Shown piece by piece: positions 43,582-52,415 of a DNA stretch of 64,000 nucleotides; position 1 is the stretch's first letter; each line of letters begins with the position of its first letter. Both the position numbers and the translations under genes were made by a program. Below the pieces are notes generated by a model that worked only from the letters and a program-made list of their open reading frames with translations, ran no database searches and had not been told where the DNA came from. The DNA lies in NCBI RefSeq assembly GCF_000981805.1, contig NZ_CP011132.1, positions 4,278,001-4,342,000 of the forward strand. The letters run 5' to 3'. The DNA is from Citrobacter amalonaticus Y19. Lineage in GTDB: Bacteria; Pseudomonadota; Gammaproteobacteria; Enterobacterales; Enterobacteriaceae.

Positions 43582-44677
43582 GTTCTGCTATCTCCTTGAG
43601 TCGCGCCACAATCAACGCCATTTCCCCCTCAGCGACCGTACGTGGGTCGAGGCTGAAGACGCCCTGATGGAGGTTATAACGCCGTGCGTAAATGGCGATA
43701 TCGCCACCCCGCAATTGGGCTTCGACTTCACGCGCGTCCAGACCGAGCGCCTGCGCATCAACCCGAACGCGAATACGCCAGATGGCGCGCCCGGCTTCGT
43801 CCTGCTCAATATCAGCGGTCAGCCCACGAATGGCCGAAATCGCCTCCGCCGTCGGTTGCAACTGTTCGGCGGTCACTACGGTCTGCCCCTGGTGATAATT
43901 TTCCAGCGCATACACCAGCCCGACCATGTTCTCCTTGCCTATTTTCATCGCTCTGGCAATGCCGTGATGCTGCGCTTTACAGGCGGCAATCCACGGTGTC
44001 TTGCCGGTGATAAACCCGGAGGTGGGCGCATTGAAGGCTTTCGCCCCGCTGTAGACAACCATATCCGCCCCGCTCGCCACCCAGGCGTGTAAATCCTCCT
44101 CGGCGGCGGCATCGACAATCAGCGGCAGGTTATGGATCTGCGCAACCTGCACAAAGTCGTCAATGCTGAGCATGCCCTTCTGCACACAATGGTGCGATTT
44201 CACATACAGCAGCGCGGCGGTCTCGTCGGTAATCGCGCACTCCAGTTGCCAGCGCGCCGCGAGGTTACTCGAACCGACCTCCACGACGCGCCCGCCGCCC
44301 AGACGAATGGCGCTGGTGATGGGGGCGCCGTAGTCCACGTTATGCCCACGCAGCATCACCACTTCATTAGCCATGCCGCTGCTGTCTGGCATGAGCGCCA
44401 CTCTGAGCGGGTCGCCGCGGGTAATGGCGGCGGCAACGGCAATGGCGATCCCCGCCGACGCGCAGGAGGTCACGTAGCTGTCCTGCGCGCCGGTAAAGCG
44501 GGAAACCAGCTCACCGGTTCGGTCCACCAGCTTATCGATTTCAACAAAGGCGGAGGCCGCCCGCGCTGTTGCCTGCATCACCTGAGGTGCGACGCTGGAG
44601 ACGCCAAGAATCGTCATTTTGCCGCAGGCGTTAATCACCTGTTTTAGCCCCAGCTGTTGATAGATATTCTGTGTCAT
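43568..44677 (-). CDS. dgaE: DgaE, D-glucosaminate-6-phosphate ammonia-lyase
   Basis: A 369-residue PLP-dependent enzyme of the SelA-like fold that removes ammonia from D-glucosaminate-6-phosphate to give KDGP. The N-terminal LGLKQVINACGKMTILGVSSVAPQV is a SelA/DgaE signature. The PLP lysine is in VVYSGAKAFNAPTSGFITG near residue 213, preceded by the Asp of PLIVDAAAEEDLHAWV. Despite the relation to selenocysteine synthase, the setting (mannose-family PTS plus aldolase) makes the sugar-acid role clear. Confidence 0.88.
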   Translation of the reverse strand: MTQNIYQQLGLKQVINACGKMTILGVSSVAPQVMQATARAASAFVEIDKLVDRTGELVSRFTGAQDSYVTSCASAGIAIAVAAAITRGDPLRVALMPDSSGMANEVVMLRGHNVDYGAPITSAIRLGGGRVVEVGSSNLAARWQLECAITDETAALLYVKSHHCVQKGMLSIDDFVQVAQIHNLPLIVDAAAEEDLHAWVASGADMVVYSGAKAFNAPTSGFITGKTPWIAACKAQHHGIARAMKIGKENMVGLVYALENYHQGQTVVTAEQLQPTAEAISAIRGLTADIEQDEAGRAIWRIRVRVDAQALGLDAREVEAQLRGGDIAIYARRYNLHQGVFSLDPRTVAEGEMALIVARLKEIAEHAAD

Positions 44678-44680
44678 GAC

Positions 44681-45541
44681 TTACAACACTCCCAGCAGCG
44701 AGCAGACTACGCTTAGTGCCACAATCGACAGCAGAATAGTGGTGTATCGCGGCCCTTTCTTCACCAGAAAGATATAGATAGCAAACACCGCCGCCAGCGG
44801 CAGCAGGCCCGGCGCGATGGAGTCAAGGATCTGCTGCACCACCACTTCAGAACCCTTCAGCGCGCTGATTTTCAACGGCGTGGTGATCTTGACGTAGCTT
44901 GCCGACAGCGCGCCCATCATGATCAACCCCAGCACGTTCGCGCCGTAGATCAGTTCTTTGATTCGCCCCCCTTGCAGTAACCCGACGATAGAATCACGCC
45001 CCAGGGTGTAGCCTTTGTGGATCAGGCCGTAGCTTATTGCCAGCGTGATCGCCGGATAGAGGATCAGCGGTGCAATGCCGCCAAACGCGCTGCCATTGGC
45101 GGCGAAAGGAATGAAAATCGCGATGAGCAGCGGCATGACGGCGGCCCAGACGATGGAGTCGCCCATCCCGGCCAGCGGGCCCATCAGACCGGTTTTAATC
45201 CCGGTAATTGAGGCATCGCTGATCGGCTCGCCGCGCGTTTTCTGCTCTTCCATGGCAATGGAAATCCCCTGGATCACCGCGCCAAAAGTTTGCTCGGAGT
45301 TGAAGAAGTTCAGGTGACGTTTCAGCGCCTCCACCTGCTCCTCTTTTTGTGGGTAGAGCTTTTTGATGATCGGCGTCATCGAGGCGCAGAAAATCAGGCT
45401 CTGCAGACGTTCATAAGAGTTGGATACCTCCGCGCCCAGCCAGTAGATAAACCACGCTTTGGTGATATCCGCTTTGGTCAACGCCCCGGTCGTCCGTGCG
45501 CGCTCAACCAGTTCATGCTGCATTACGTCGCTGCTCATCAT
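44681..45541 (-). CDS. dgaD: DgaD, mannose-family PTS EIID component
   Basis: A 286-residue EIID subunit of a mannose-type permease with the signature QTFGAVIQGISIAMEEQKTRGEPISDASITGIKTGLMGPLAGMGDSIVWA around residues 80-130 and several C-terminal membrane helices. With DgaC it forms the channel for D-glucosaminate. The start ATGATG overlaps the dgaC stop by 4 bp, implying coupled translation. Confidence 0.9.
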   Translation of the reverse strand: MMSSDVMQHELVERARTTGALTKADITKAWFIYWLGAEVSNSYERLQSLIFCASMTPIIKKLYPQKEEQVEALKRHLNFFNSEQTFGAVIQGISIAMEEQKTRGEPISDASITGIKTGLMGPLAGMGDSIVWAAVMPLLIAIFIPFAANGSAFGGIAPLILYPAITLAISYGLIHKGYTLGRDSIVGLLQGGRIKELIYGANVLGLIMMGALSASYVKITTPLKISALKGSEVVVQQILDSIAPGLLPLAAVFAIYIFLVKKGPRYTTILLSIVALSVVCSLLGVL

Positions 45542-46287
45542 GCTGCTCCTTCATTTTTCGCCAGACCTTTAATCAGGAAGGCCACACAGGTACCGAAGAT
45601 CGCCATCGCCATGATGTCCACCTTGAGGTACAGCACCGCGAAGAATCCGCCGATAAACCACGGCAGCAGGCTCTTTTTACCGATCACCATAATGGTGATG
45701 GCGAAGCCCAGCGCTGGCAGGATCCCGCCCATGATTTCAAAGGAGTGAGTCAGCCAGTGCGGCATCAGTTTGAGGAAACTTTCCACCACGTCCTGACCGA
45801 AGTAGTTCGCGGCAAACACTACCGGGAAGCGCAGCGCCAGTCCGAGCAGCGCCGGGTAGAGGAACGCACAGCGCATGATGCCCGACATATTCGCCGTTTC
45901 CGCGTGCTTATCGGCCATATGGACCCAGGCGGCGTTCAGGGTACGACGCAACTGGTCGAGGAAAACGCCGATCACGCCGAAGGGGATCGCCAGCGCAATC
46001 GCCAGGTTCGGATCCATCCCGGCTTTCACCGCGATGGGAATCGAGATACAGGCTGCCAGCGCCGGATCTGACGGCACGTTACCGCCGGGCGTTGAGGTCA
46101 CGCCGAGATAAACGAGCTGCATCCCCGCACCGATAATCATCGCTGTTTGCATGTTGCCAAGCAGCAGCCCGACAAAGACGGCCACCACCACCGGCTGAAG
46201 CAGCATGGCAGAGAAGGTGTAGCCAAGGCGTAAGCGGGCAAACCAGTAATACAACCCCATGAGGCTTGCAAAAACTAAGGTATCCAT
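45538..46287 (-). CDS. dgaC: DgaC, mannose-family PTS EIIC component
   Basis: A 249-residue EIIC membrane subunit: MDTLVFASLMGLYYWFARLRLGYTF, then the family motif GAGMQLVYLGVTSTPGGNVPSDPALAACISIPIAVKAGMD around residues 50-95. Seven or so membrane segments follow. It pairs with DgaD for substrate translocation. It is 24 bp downstream of dgaB. Confidence 0.9.
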   Translation of the reverse strand: MDTLVFASLMGLYYWFARLRLGYTFSAMLLQPVVVAVFVGLLLGNMQTAMIIGAGMQLVYLGVTSTPGGNVPSDPALAACISIPIAVKAGMDPNLAIALAIPFGVIGVFLDQLRRTLNAAWVHMADKHAETANMSGIMRCAFLYPALLGLALRFPVVFAANYFGQDVVESFLKLMPHWLTHSFEIMGGILPALGFAITIMVIGKKSLLPWFIGGFFAVLYLKVDIMAMAIFGTCVAFLIKGLAKNEGAA

Positions 46288-46310
46288 AGTGTTATCCCAT
46301 TATCAGAGAA

Positions 46311-46796
46311 TTAGAATTTTTTCAGGATATCGTCCAGCGACTGCGGTTTATCTTCCGGGATAGTCTGGAAGAACACCTGAATCCCACGACTTTTCAGGTC
46401 GTTAAGAATGCCAACGTCTTTTTCATCGAGCGTAATGTTCTGGAACACGGCTTTGCGGTTTGGCCCACCGCCCAGACCGCCAACCTGAATGGTCGTGACA
46501 TCAAACCCCTGCTGTACGGCCTGTTGAATCGCCGCCAGGGAGGGGAACAGCACCAGCACATTGCCGTCGCCCAGTTGGTTCTCTTTCCATGAGGCCGCGA
46601 AGCTCTGGTTGCTGTAGCAATCCACTTTGATGTTCGGCGGCGCGGCCATCAGGTAGATGTTTTTCATAAACGGATCGGCGTCCAGTTCGTCGCTGACCAC
46701 CGCGATGCGGTTGGCCTGGGACTGCCCGACCCACTTCGTCACCACCTGTCCGTGGATCAGTCGGCTGTCGATACGACATAACACGATGTTTGCCAT
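46311..46796 (-). CDS. dgaB: DgaB, mannose-family PTS EIIB component
   Basis: A 161-residue cytoplasmic EIIB: MANIVLCRIDSRLIHGQVVTKWVGQSQ, in which the His of RLIHGQV (about residue 15) carries the phosphate on its way to the substrate. I start at 46796, with AAGGAAAATCATC upstream; the longer frame runs into dgaA. Length and motif fit ManX-B/LevE proteins. Confidence 0.92.
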   Translation of the reverse strand: MANIVLCRIDSRLIHGQVVTKWVGQSQANRIAVVSDELDADPFMKNIYLMAAPPNIKVDCYSNQSFAASWKENQLGDGNVLVLFPSLAAIQQAVQQGFDVTTIQVGGLGGGPNRKAVFQNITLDEKDVGILNDLKSRGIQVFFQTIPEDKPQSLDDILKKF

Positions 46797-46807
46797 GATG
46801 ATTTTCC

Positions 46808-47233
46808 TTATTGTGATTGTTGTAATTGGCGGACATGAGCGACAACGTCCAGGCAACTGCTGCGTCCGGCTTCCACCAGTTCATTGACGCAGATGGTCAG
46901 CGAACCGTGTTCACGTCGGTCCAGCGCTTCCAGCAGTAGCGACGCGTTCAACCCGGAAACGACCGCCACCGGATAATCCGCGCTCAGCCGCGCTGCCACA
47001 TTGGACGTCGTGCCGCCGACAAAATCGGTCAGAATAAGCGAGCCGTCCGGCATGGTTTTCACCACGTCCTCGACACGCTGATAAAACTCGCCCAGCGTAT
47101 CGACGGGCATCAGCGCAATTTCCGTCACGCCTTTAATTTCGCCCATCACCATACGCAGGCTGTTACAGAGCTGTTGTCCCCAGCCGCCATGCGTGAGCAG
47201 CAGAATTTCGGGCAACGGTTGAGTGGTAGTCAA
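46808..47233 (-). CDS. dgaA: DgaA, mannose-family PTS EIIA component
   Basis: A 141-residue EIIA: PEILLLTHGGWGQQLCNSLRMVMG, in which the His of LTHGG (about residue 15) accepts phosphate from HPr. The motif ILTDFVGGTTSNVAARL follows at about 65-80. The start codon is TTG with AGGAGG about 6 nt upstream. It is the first gene behind the sigma-54 promoter, about 130 bp downstream of it. Confidence 0.9.
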   Translation of the reverse strand: MTTTQPLPEILLLTHGGWGQQLCNSLRMVMGEIKGVTEIALMPVDTLGEFYQRVEDVVKTMPDGSLILTDFVGGTTSNVAARLSADYPVAVVSGLNASLLLEALDRREHGSLTICVNELVEAGRSSCLDVVAHVRQLQQSQ

Positions 47234-47269
47234 AATGGCCTCCTGGCGCGATTACATGAGACGTGCAAT

Positions 47270-47346
47270 GCCTGATGGCGCTTCGCTTATCAGGCCTACG
47301 GATAGTGCTTTTGTAGGCCGGAAAGGCATTTATGCCGCCATCCGGC
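47270..47346. repeat. BIME (two inverted REP units) in the dga leader
   Basis: GCCTGATGGCG...TATCAGGCCTAC and the inverted GTAGGCC...GCCGCCATCCGGC are two REP units facing each other. They lie between the sigma-54 promoter and the dgaA start, so they are transcribed in the 5' leader, an uncommon place for this element. Confidence 0.85.
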
Positions 47347-47364
47347 AAAACTCATCAAAGTTAG

Positions 47365-47380
47365 AGCAAAGGCTGTGCCA
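47365..47380 (-). promoter_or_regulatory. Sigma-54 promoter of the dga operon
   Basis: On the minus strand the sequence is TGGCAC-AGCCT-TTGCT, a full match to the -24/-12 consensus TGGCAC-N5-TTGCW, with the invariant GG and GC in place. It lies between dgaR and dgaA and points to dgaA. The neighbouring DgaR has the GAFTGA loop needed to activate sigma-54 polymerase. Confidence 0.92.
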
Positions 47381-47411
47381 GTATTTGTGTCACGCGAGGG
47401 GGAAAGGAGAG

Positions 47412-47437
47412 CGGGCAAGGCGCAGCGCCTCGCCCGT
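47412..47437 (-). terminator. Hairpin after dgaR
   Basis: CGGGCAAGGCGC and GCGCCTCGCCCG pair with one mismatch just beyond the dgaR stop. No T-run. Probably the dgaR transcript end, between the gene and the sigma-54 promoter. Confidence 0.55.
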
Positions 47438-47444
47438 TAAGGGA

Positions 47445-50243
47445 TCAGCTATAAAGCAGTTCGTAGATATAAAAATATTCCGCATCCGATAAACGGATGG
47501 CATAGGCCTCTTCAATGGGCAAAAACGCCGATTTAATGACACTAAACGCGCGGGGATCGAGATTCGGTTTGTTTTCCAGCGCCATCTGTAACGGTTTACG
47601 GTTGATCACGATACGCTCAACCATACAACAGCAGTGGATCAGGAAGCGTAGTGTCACCTGGCGACTCGGTTTCAGGGAAAGCGTGGTCGTCAGATGGTTA
47701 AGCACGCCCTCCATCTCTTTGAGAATGCGCTGCGGATTGAGCACCGAAATATGGTTGATGATGCTCTCCATAGTCAGCGCGCTGATAAACCGCATGGCGC
47801 TGCGCTCCATCTCCAGACGGCGTTCAGCGCTGGAGAGATCCGGCGTCAGCAGGCTTAATACCAGCTCCGGCCCTTGCTCAGAGAACAGTTCTTCCAGCGA
47901 GATAAACGGAATATCCGGCAGCCCCGGCTGAAAAGTGCCGACAATTCCCGCCAGTCGCTCATTGGCATTCAGCGCCTGCTGAACACGTTCAAGACTGCGC
48001 ACGTCGTTGTAATCGAGGATCACCATTCGCGTGTCCTGCGACATTAACTCGCCAAAACTCTCCTCAAGCACTTTTTTAATCTTTTCCGCCGTACCCATGC
48101 CGGTAATGCAGGAGACAACCAGCACTTTGCCGCCGTTTTCCTGCTGCGGGGTACAGAGCTGACAGGGGATGTTTTTGCTCTGCATGAGCGCCGCGAGCTG
48201 GGGCAAGTCGCTGGTTTCGTAGCTTAAATCCAGTCCGATTTCCAGCAGGCTGGTCAGCGTGATGTTGGGCATTAACAGCACGTCTATCTGAAATAACTTG
48301 CTAATCGTACTGCCGAAATGCACCAGTGAACCAATGTCGACCATCAGGATCAGCCGCTGATAGCGTTGGGTCTGAATAATCTGGGTCAGCGTTTCCAGCG
48401 TGTCATGCACCGACTGCTCAAACGGCATGTCGACCGCGCTGAACAGATCGCGTTCCAGTACGCGGTTGACGTACTGCGCCATGCTGGTCGCGGTGGTTGC
48501 GCCGTGAGCGACGAGGATCACCCCGCAGTCCGGGCTGGCATCAATGCGCTGGCGGTAGTGACGACACTCTTTCAGGAACAAACACAGCCAGACCACTTCC
48601 GTCGCCGGGCACTGAATATGCAGCAGTTCATTGATTTTCCGGCACAACAGCGTGGCGTTATCGTATTCATCTTTGCAGCGGTCGAGGATCAGGCTGGAAG
48701 AGTAGAGCTGCGGGATTAAGCCTCGCTGGACATAGCCAATCAGCGCCAGGAAGTGCTTACGCAGCGGATTCACCAGATTTTCCGGCAGCGTAAAGCCCAG
48801 CACCTGTTCCACGCAGCCGATCAGCAGCGTCACGCGTTCTTCAATTTGATCGCCATAGCGCGGCGGATGGGCCACGCTATCGCGGCTGTAAAGGCCATAT
48901 TCGAAGATTGAACTGAGCTTGTTTTTCAGGATAGCCAGCGTTTCCGCCGGCGGTACGTTGCTGTTGCGCAGATTGACATATTCACGGGTCAGGAAGCTGT
49001 AAAAGAGATCGCTCTCTTCGATTTCCGCCCCGGTCGCCAGTGAGGTTTTCAACGCCGGCAATGTACGCGCATCAATGTTCAGCCGTTCTTTTCCTTCAAA
49101 CAACGCGTCAACCAGCAGTCGTTGTTCCGGCGTGGCATGGAACGGTATCTCCGCCAGCCGTTTATCCAGCTGTAGCGTGTCGTTATGTTCCGTCATCCCC
49201 GACGCCCACGCCTGGGCGCACAGGAACTGGATATCGCTCTTCAACTGACCAATGTTGCCCTCCAGCGGTTTGTTCAACAGCCAGAGCAACAGGGTTTTGT
49301 CGATGCTGACCGTACGCTCGATTTTGCGACTTTCACGCTGCAAAAAGCCGACAATCAGCTCCACCTGTTCCTCAATCGATCGCTGACGAATCCCCGGCAG
49401 GTCGATGCTCACCTGAATTCGTCGCTGGAAGGTGCGCAACAGCGATGAACTCACCGGTTCCGTGGTCGCGCAAATCAGACGAACCGAGATTGGACGCGCC
49501 GTGGCGCTGGAACCAAGCGGACGGTATTCGCCCTTATCGAGAATGGAAAACAGTTTCTCCTGTCCTTCGTAGGGCAGGCGATGTACTTCGTCGAGCAACA
49601 AATAGCCACCGTCCGCCTGCTCGACCAGACCGGGTTTATTCTCGCTCGCGCCGGTAAATGCCCCCTGACGATGGCCAAACAGGTGCGAAGAGAGCAGTTC
49701 CGGGTTATGGGCGTACTCGGCGCAGTTAAAATAGACCAGCGGCGGCGGGGAACCGGCGGCTTGTTCGCAGGCAAAGCGATGCATCAGTTCGGCAAAAAAG
49801 GTTTTCCCCACGCCAGACGGCCCGGTCAGCAATACATGCAGGCCCTGCGGATAGAGGACGGCGGCACGGCCTTTTTCTACTGCGTCACGCAGGCTGCGAT
49901 CGTAGCCAATCAGGCCGGTGAAAGGATCGTCACCGCCCGTATTTTCCGCTTGCGGAAGCAGGTCGGCCACCGAGCGCACTTCGCGCTCGCTACTCTCCAG
50001 TTTGCGCCCCAGCAAGGTCTCCAGCGTCTGTCGGTGCAGAAAGAACACCGGACGTCCCCGGCTTTTAATCGCCAGACCATCGTTCCACAACTGATTGAGA
50101 TCTTTACTGACCGAGTTGCGCGCCAGCCCCAGGTTAAAGCCAATCGCCTCCGCCGTGAATGCCGTCTCCTGCGCCAAATCGGCACGATCCAACCCACGCG
50201 TCAGCCTTTCAAGCTCTCCCAGTACGATCTCGATCCGTCTCAT
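47445..50243 (-). CDS. dgaR: DgaR, LevR-type sigma-54-dependent activator
   Basis: A 932-residue PTS-controlled activator. It begins with an HTH (residues about 15-70). The AAA+ domain (about 110-340) has Walker A LLTGPSGVGKTFFAEL near 140, the sigma-54 contact loop GHRQGAFTGA near 190 and Walker B GGYLLLDEVHRL near 215. PRD1 (about 450-570) follows, then an EIIA-Man-like domain (VILVAHGATTATSMAQYVNRVL), an EIIB-Gat-like part (VLVVSCITGMGTAEKIK) and PRD2 at the C-terminus. Activity is likely set by phosphorylation from HPr and the Dga EIIB. It is upstream of the operon it activates. Confidence 0.92.
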   Translation of the reverse strand: MRRIEIVLGELERLTRGLDRADLAQETAFTAEAIGFNLGLARNSVSKDLNQLWNDGLAIKSRGRPVFFLHRQTLETLLGRKLESSEREVRSVADLLPQAENTGGDDPFTGLIGYDRSLRDAVEKGRAAVLYPQGLHVLLTGPSGVGKTFFAELMHRFACEQAAGSPPPLVYFNCAEYAHNPELLSSHLFGHRQGAFTGASENKPGLVEQADGGYLLLDEVHRLPYEGQEKLFSILDKGEYRPLGSSATARPISVRLICATTEPVSSSLLRTFQRRIQVSIDLPGIRQRSIEEQVELIVGFLQRESRKIERTVSIDKTLLLWLLNKPLEGNIGQLKSDIQFLCAQAWASGMTEHNDTLQLDKRLAEIPFHATPEQRLLVDALFEGKERLNIDARTLPALKTSLATGAEIEESDLFYSFLTREYVNLRNSNVPPAETLAILKNKLSSIFEYGLYSRDSVAHPPRYGDQIEERVTLLIGCVEQVLGFTLPENLVNPLRKHFLALIGYVQRGLIPQLYSSSLILDRCKDEYDNATLLCRKINELLHIQCPATEVVWLCLFLKECRHYRQRIDASPDCGVILVAHGATTATSMAQYVNRVLERDLFSAVDMPFEQSVHDTLETLTQIIQTQRYQRLILMVDIGSLVHFGSTISKLFQIDVLLMPNITLTSLLEIGLDLSYETSDLPQLAALMQSKNIPCQLCTPQQENGGKVLVVSCITGMGTAEKIKKVLEESFGELMSQDTRMVILDYNDVRSLERVQQALNANERLAGIVGTFQPGLPDIPFISLEELFSEQGPELVLSLLTPDLSSAERRLEMERSAMRFISALTMESIINHISVLNPQRILKEMEGVLNHLTTTLSLKPSRQVTLRFLIHCCCMVERIVINRKPLQMALENKPNLDPRAFSVIKSAFLPIEEAYAIRLSDAEYFYIYELLYS

Positions 50244-50311
50244 CTCTTTACCGCTTACGAATTAAATGATTGTTCAGAACATACACTATTCTGCTATGCA
50301 AGAAAGTGAAT

Positions 50312-50327
50312 CGACGTCCGGACGTCG
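50312..50327. promoter_or_regulatory. 16-bp perfect palindrome upstream of dgaR
   Basis: CGACGTCCGGACGTCG is a perfect dyad about 70 bp upstream of the dgaR start. A second dyad, TGTTC-A-GAACA, lies at 50271-50281. Either could be an operator for dgaR. No regulator assigned. The larger one lacks a loop, so it is not a typical terminator of the gene to its right. Confidence 0.4.
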
Positions 50328-50346
50328 TGGAGAACGCATCCGGTCA

Positions 50347-50763
50347 TCAAAATGTTTTCGATAAATAATGCCGGGCGGCCCCTTTTTCCGGGAAGTCATC
50401 AAGAGTCAGTTGCAGTTGATAACCGTTCTTCTGATAGAACGGCAGCGCCTGAAAACTCAGGGTATCAACCAGCGCATGGAGACAACCTCTCTCGCGAGCA
50501 GCGTGCTCTGCGGCCTGGATCAACTGGCTGCCGTAACCGCCTTTACGCAGGGATTCATGCATCCATAGAAAATCAATGCTCAGCCATTCCCCTTTGATTT
50601 TACCAATCAATCCACCGCGGATTTCCTGCTGCTCGTCACGCCAGTAAACAGCCAGATCGCCAAAATTTCTCGTTTTCAGAAACTGGAAATTGTAGGCACG
50701 CAACCCGGTGAGTAACGCGTTTTGACAGTCTTCGGTAACCGTATCTGTAATCTGTATCTGCAC
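50347..50763 (-). CDS. GNAT-family N-acetyltransferase
   Basis: A 138-residue acetyltransferase: IDFLWMHESLRKGGYGSQLIQAAEHAARERGC gives motif A with the KGGYGS acetyl-CoA loop at about residues 72-77, followed by LDTLSFQALPFYQKNGYQL. I choose the GTG at 50763, which has a strong AGGAGG 6 nt upstream; the frame runs on 26 codons further without a better site. The substrate is unknown. It is one of two GNATs in this window and they are not close copies. Confidence 0.85.
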   Translation of the reverse strand: MQIQITDTVTEDCQNALLTGLRAYNFQFLKTRNFGDLAVYWRDEQQEIRGGLIGKIKGEWLSIDFLWMHESLRKGGYGSQLIQAAEHAARERGCLHALVDTLSFQALPFYQKNGYQLQLTLDDFPEKGAARHYLSKTF

Positions 50764-50892
50764 TCTATCCTCCTGAAAAACTACAACTTTTGTCTGAAGC
50801 GTTTTCCGACAGTAGCACGGGCTGCTGAGGGAGTCGCACACCGTCTACACTTACTCTTGAAATGATGCGCATCGACTACAAGGATTATTACC

Positions 50893-51186
50893 ATGAAACG
50901 AGCCGCTTTATCGATCATTGCCGCCCTTTTCTTGCTGCCCGCACTGGCTCAGGCCGACTCGGCTTACGGCGCGCTGCAGTCCACACACGAAAAAAATACG
51001 ATACTCAAAGACTTACGAAAAATTTGTACGCCACAAGGTTCACCTTCTGACGAGGCGTGGGAAAAAACGATCATGGCGAATGAAGACAATCAACAGCACA
51101 TCCGAGAAGCGGTTGTGGCGATGGAAAGGAATAATCAGAACAACTACTGGGAAGCGCTCGGCAAGGTGGAATGCCCGGACATGTAA
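50893..51186 (+). CDS. yicS: Conserved secreted protein YicS
   Basis: A 97-residue protein with signal peptide (MKRAALSIIAALFLLPALAQA) and a mature part (LRKICTPQGSPSDEAWEKTIMANEDNQQHIREAVVAMERNN) that ends YWEALGKVECPDM, matching E. coli YicS in length and C-terminus. Two cysteines may form a disulphide. Function unknown; homologues elsewhere in enterics have been tied to serum survival and virulence, which I cannot extend to this strain. AAGGATTATTACC precedes the ATG. Confidence 0.92.
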   Translation: MKRAALSIIAALFLLPALAQADSAYGALQSTHEKNTILKDLRKICTPQGSPSDEAWEKTIMANEDNQQHIREAVVAMERNNQNNYWEALGKVECPDM

Positions 51187-51221
51187 GCGTGAAGCCCGCG
51201 CTTCACGCCCGATGATGCACG

Positions 51222-52178
51222 TTACCGCTGACGAACATCCGGAATGATTAAGTCGCCGCGCAGCACATACGATCCCAACATACTTTGGGTTTTTTCATTC
51301 AGCCAACTGACAATTCGCGCCGCCATCGCATCCATGGAGTATTCGATAGCCGGGATGGTCGGGATCCCCGGCAGATGCAGCGAACCGGCGAGGCTAAAGA
51401 TCATAATATCTTCCGGAACCGACTTATTAAACGCCTGCAATTGCGGGATCACCCGCTGAGCCTGCTGCTCATCCGCCACCAGCAGCGCGTTAAAGTTAAG
51501 CGTGGAGGCGTTATTCAACAACTCCTGCAACGCCACCGAGGAAGAGGTCGCTTCCATAAAGACCAGGTTGCGATTAAACGGCAGGAAGTTCTTCTCCAGC
51601 GCATGTTTGTAGCCGAGCAGCACCTGCTCGGAGAACCCCATGCCTTCAGGATGAATGAGGGCAATCTGCCGACGATTTTGGCTAATCAAATAGTTACAGG
51701 CCGTTTCGGTGGCAAAGGTGTGGTCAAACTGAATGCTGGTCACATCGTCGCCCGCTTCCAGGCAGTCCACCAGAATGACGTTTTCCTGGCTGATATGCAG
51801 CGGAAAACGCGCACCAATAATCAGCACATCGTCACACAAGCCGCAGCTTAATTCATCGAGGGCGCTCATCACCTCTGCTTTGGTATTGGCGAAGCGAAGC
51901 AACAAATGCTTCTGATGCTGACTCAGGTGCTTTTCCAGCGCGTAAAGGTAGCCCGTCGTCTGGTTGATGTTGTCCTGCGCGCAAATCACGCCTATGCAGC
52001 CGGTCGACTGACTGAGCAGCGACTGGGCAATCACATTCGGACGATAGTTCAGCTCATCCACCGCCTTTAACACGGCAAGGCGACTGGCTTCCTTCACACC
52101 ACGCGATCCGCTCAACACGCGCGACACCGTGGCTTTAGACACGCCAGCCAAACGCGATACATCGTTGATAGTAGACAT
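51222..52178 (-). CDS. LacI-family repressor of the adjacent PTS operon
   Basis: A 318-residue repressor. The N-terminal LacI HTH and hinge are STINDVSRLAGVSKATVSRVL ... YRPNVIAQSLLSQ; a periplasmic-binding-like effector domain follows (about residues 60-318). I start at MSTIND (52178), with AGGGGAGA upstream. It is divergent from the PTS operon, and palindromes with a central CG, the LacI-family hallmark, lie in the shared region. It is likely lifted by a phosphorylated beta-glucoside. Confidence 0.9.
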   Translation of the reverse strand: MSTINDVSRLAGVSKATVSRVLSGSRGVKEASRLAVLKAVDELNYRPNVIAQSLLSQSTGCIGVICAQDNINQTTGYLYALEKHLSQHQKHLLLRFANTKAEVMSALDELSCGLCDDVLIIGARFPLHISQENVILVDCLEAGDDVTSIQFDHTFATETACNYLISQNRRQIALIHPEGMGFSEQVLLGYKHALEKNFLPFNRNLVFMEATSSSVALQELLNNASTLNFNALLVADEQQAQRVIPQLQAFNKSVPEDIMIFSLAGSLHLPGIPTIPAIEYSMDAMAARIVSWLNEKTQSMLGSYVLRGDLIIPDVRQR

Positions 52179-52276
52179 CATTCTCCCCTGACAGAGCCTG
52201 CCTGGCTCCTTTAATCCTGAATTTAACATTGGTTCAAATAATCACCACTCGCAGTATAGCGGTTTCCGTTTTTCAT

Positions 52277-52291
52277 GGAAACCGATTTTCC
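52277..52291. promoter_or_regulatory. Candidate LacI-family operator near the repressor gene
   Basis: GGAAACCGATTTTCC is an imperfect version (one extra base) of the palindrome at 52402-52415. It lies about 100 bp upstream of the repressor start and may give autoregulation or loop formation with the other site. Confidence 0.55.
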
Positions 52292-52401
52292 GTTTCCACT
52301 CAAAAAGCGTGAAATAGCACCAAAACCGTGAGCCAAATCCAAATAATTAGCCTTATAAGAATAAGATCTTGACGGTTGTCACAGTTCTGCTGGCTTCATA
52401 T

Positions 52402-52415
52402 GGAAACCGGTTTCC
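52402..52415. promoter_or_regulatory. LacI-family operator at the PTS operon promoter
   Basis: GGAAACCGGTTTCC is a perfect 14-bp palindrome with the central CG typical of LacI-family sites. It overlaps the -10 of a plausible promoter (TTGTCA, 17 bp, TATGGA) and lies 56 bp before the EIIB start. Occupation would block transcription. Confidence 0.75.

Noticed and set aside
49581..50309. 242-residue plus-strand frame opposite dgaR
   Set aside because: Antisense shadow of the dgaR HTH and AAA+ region; no start signal.
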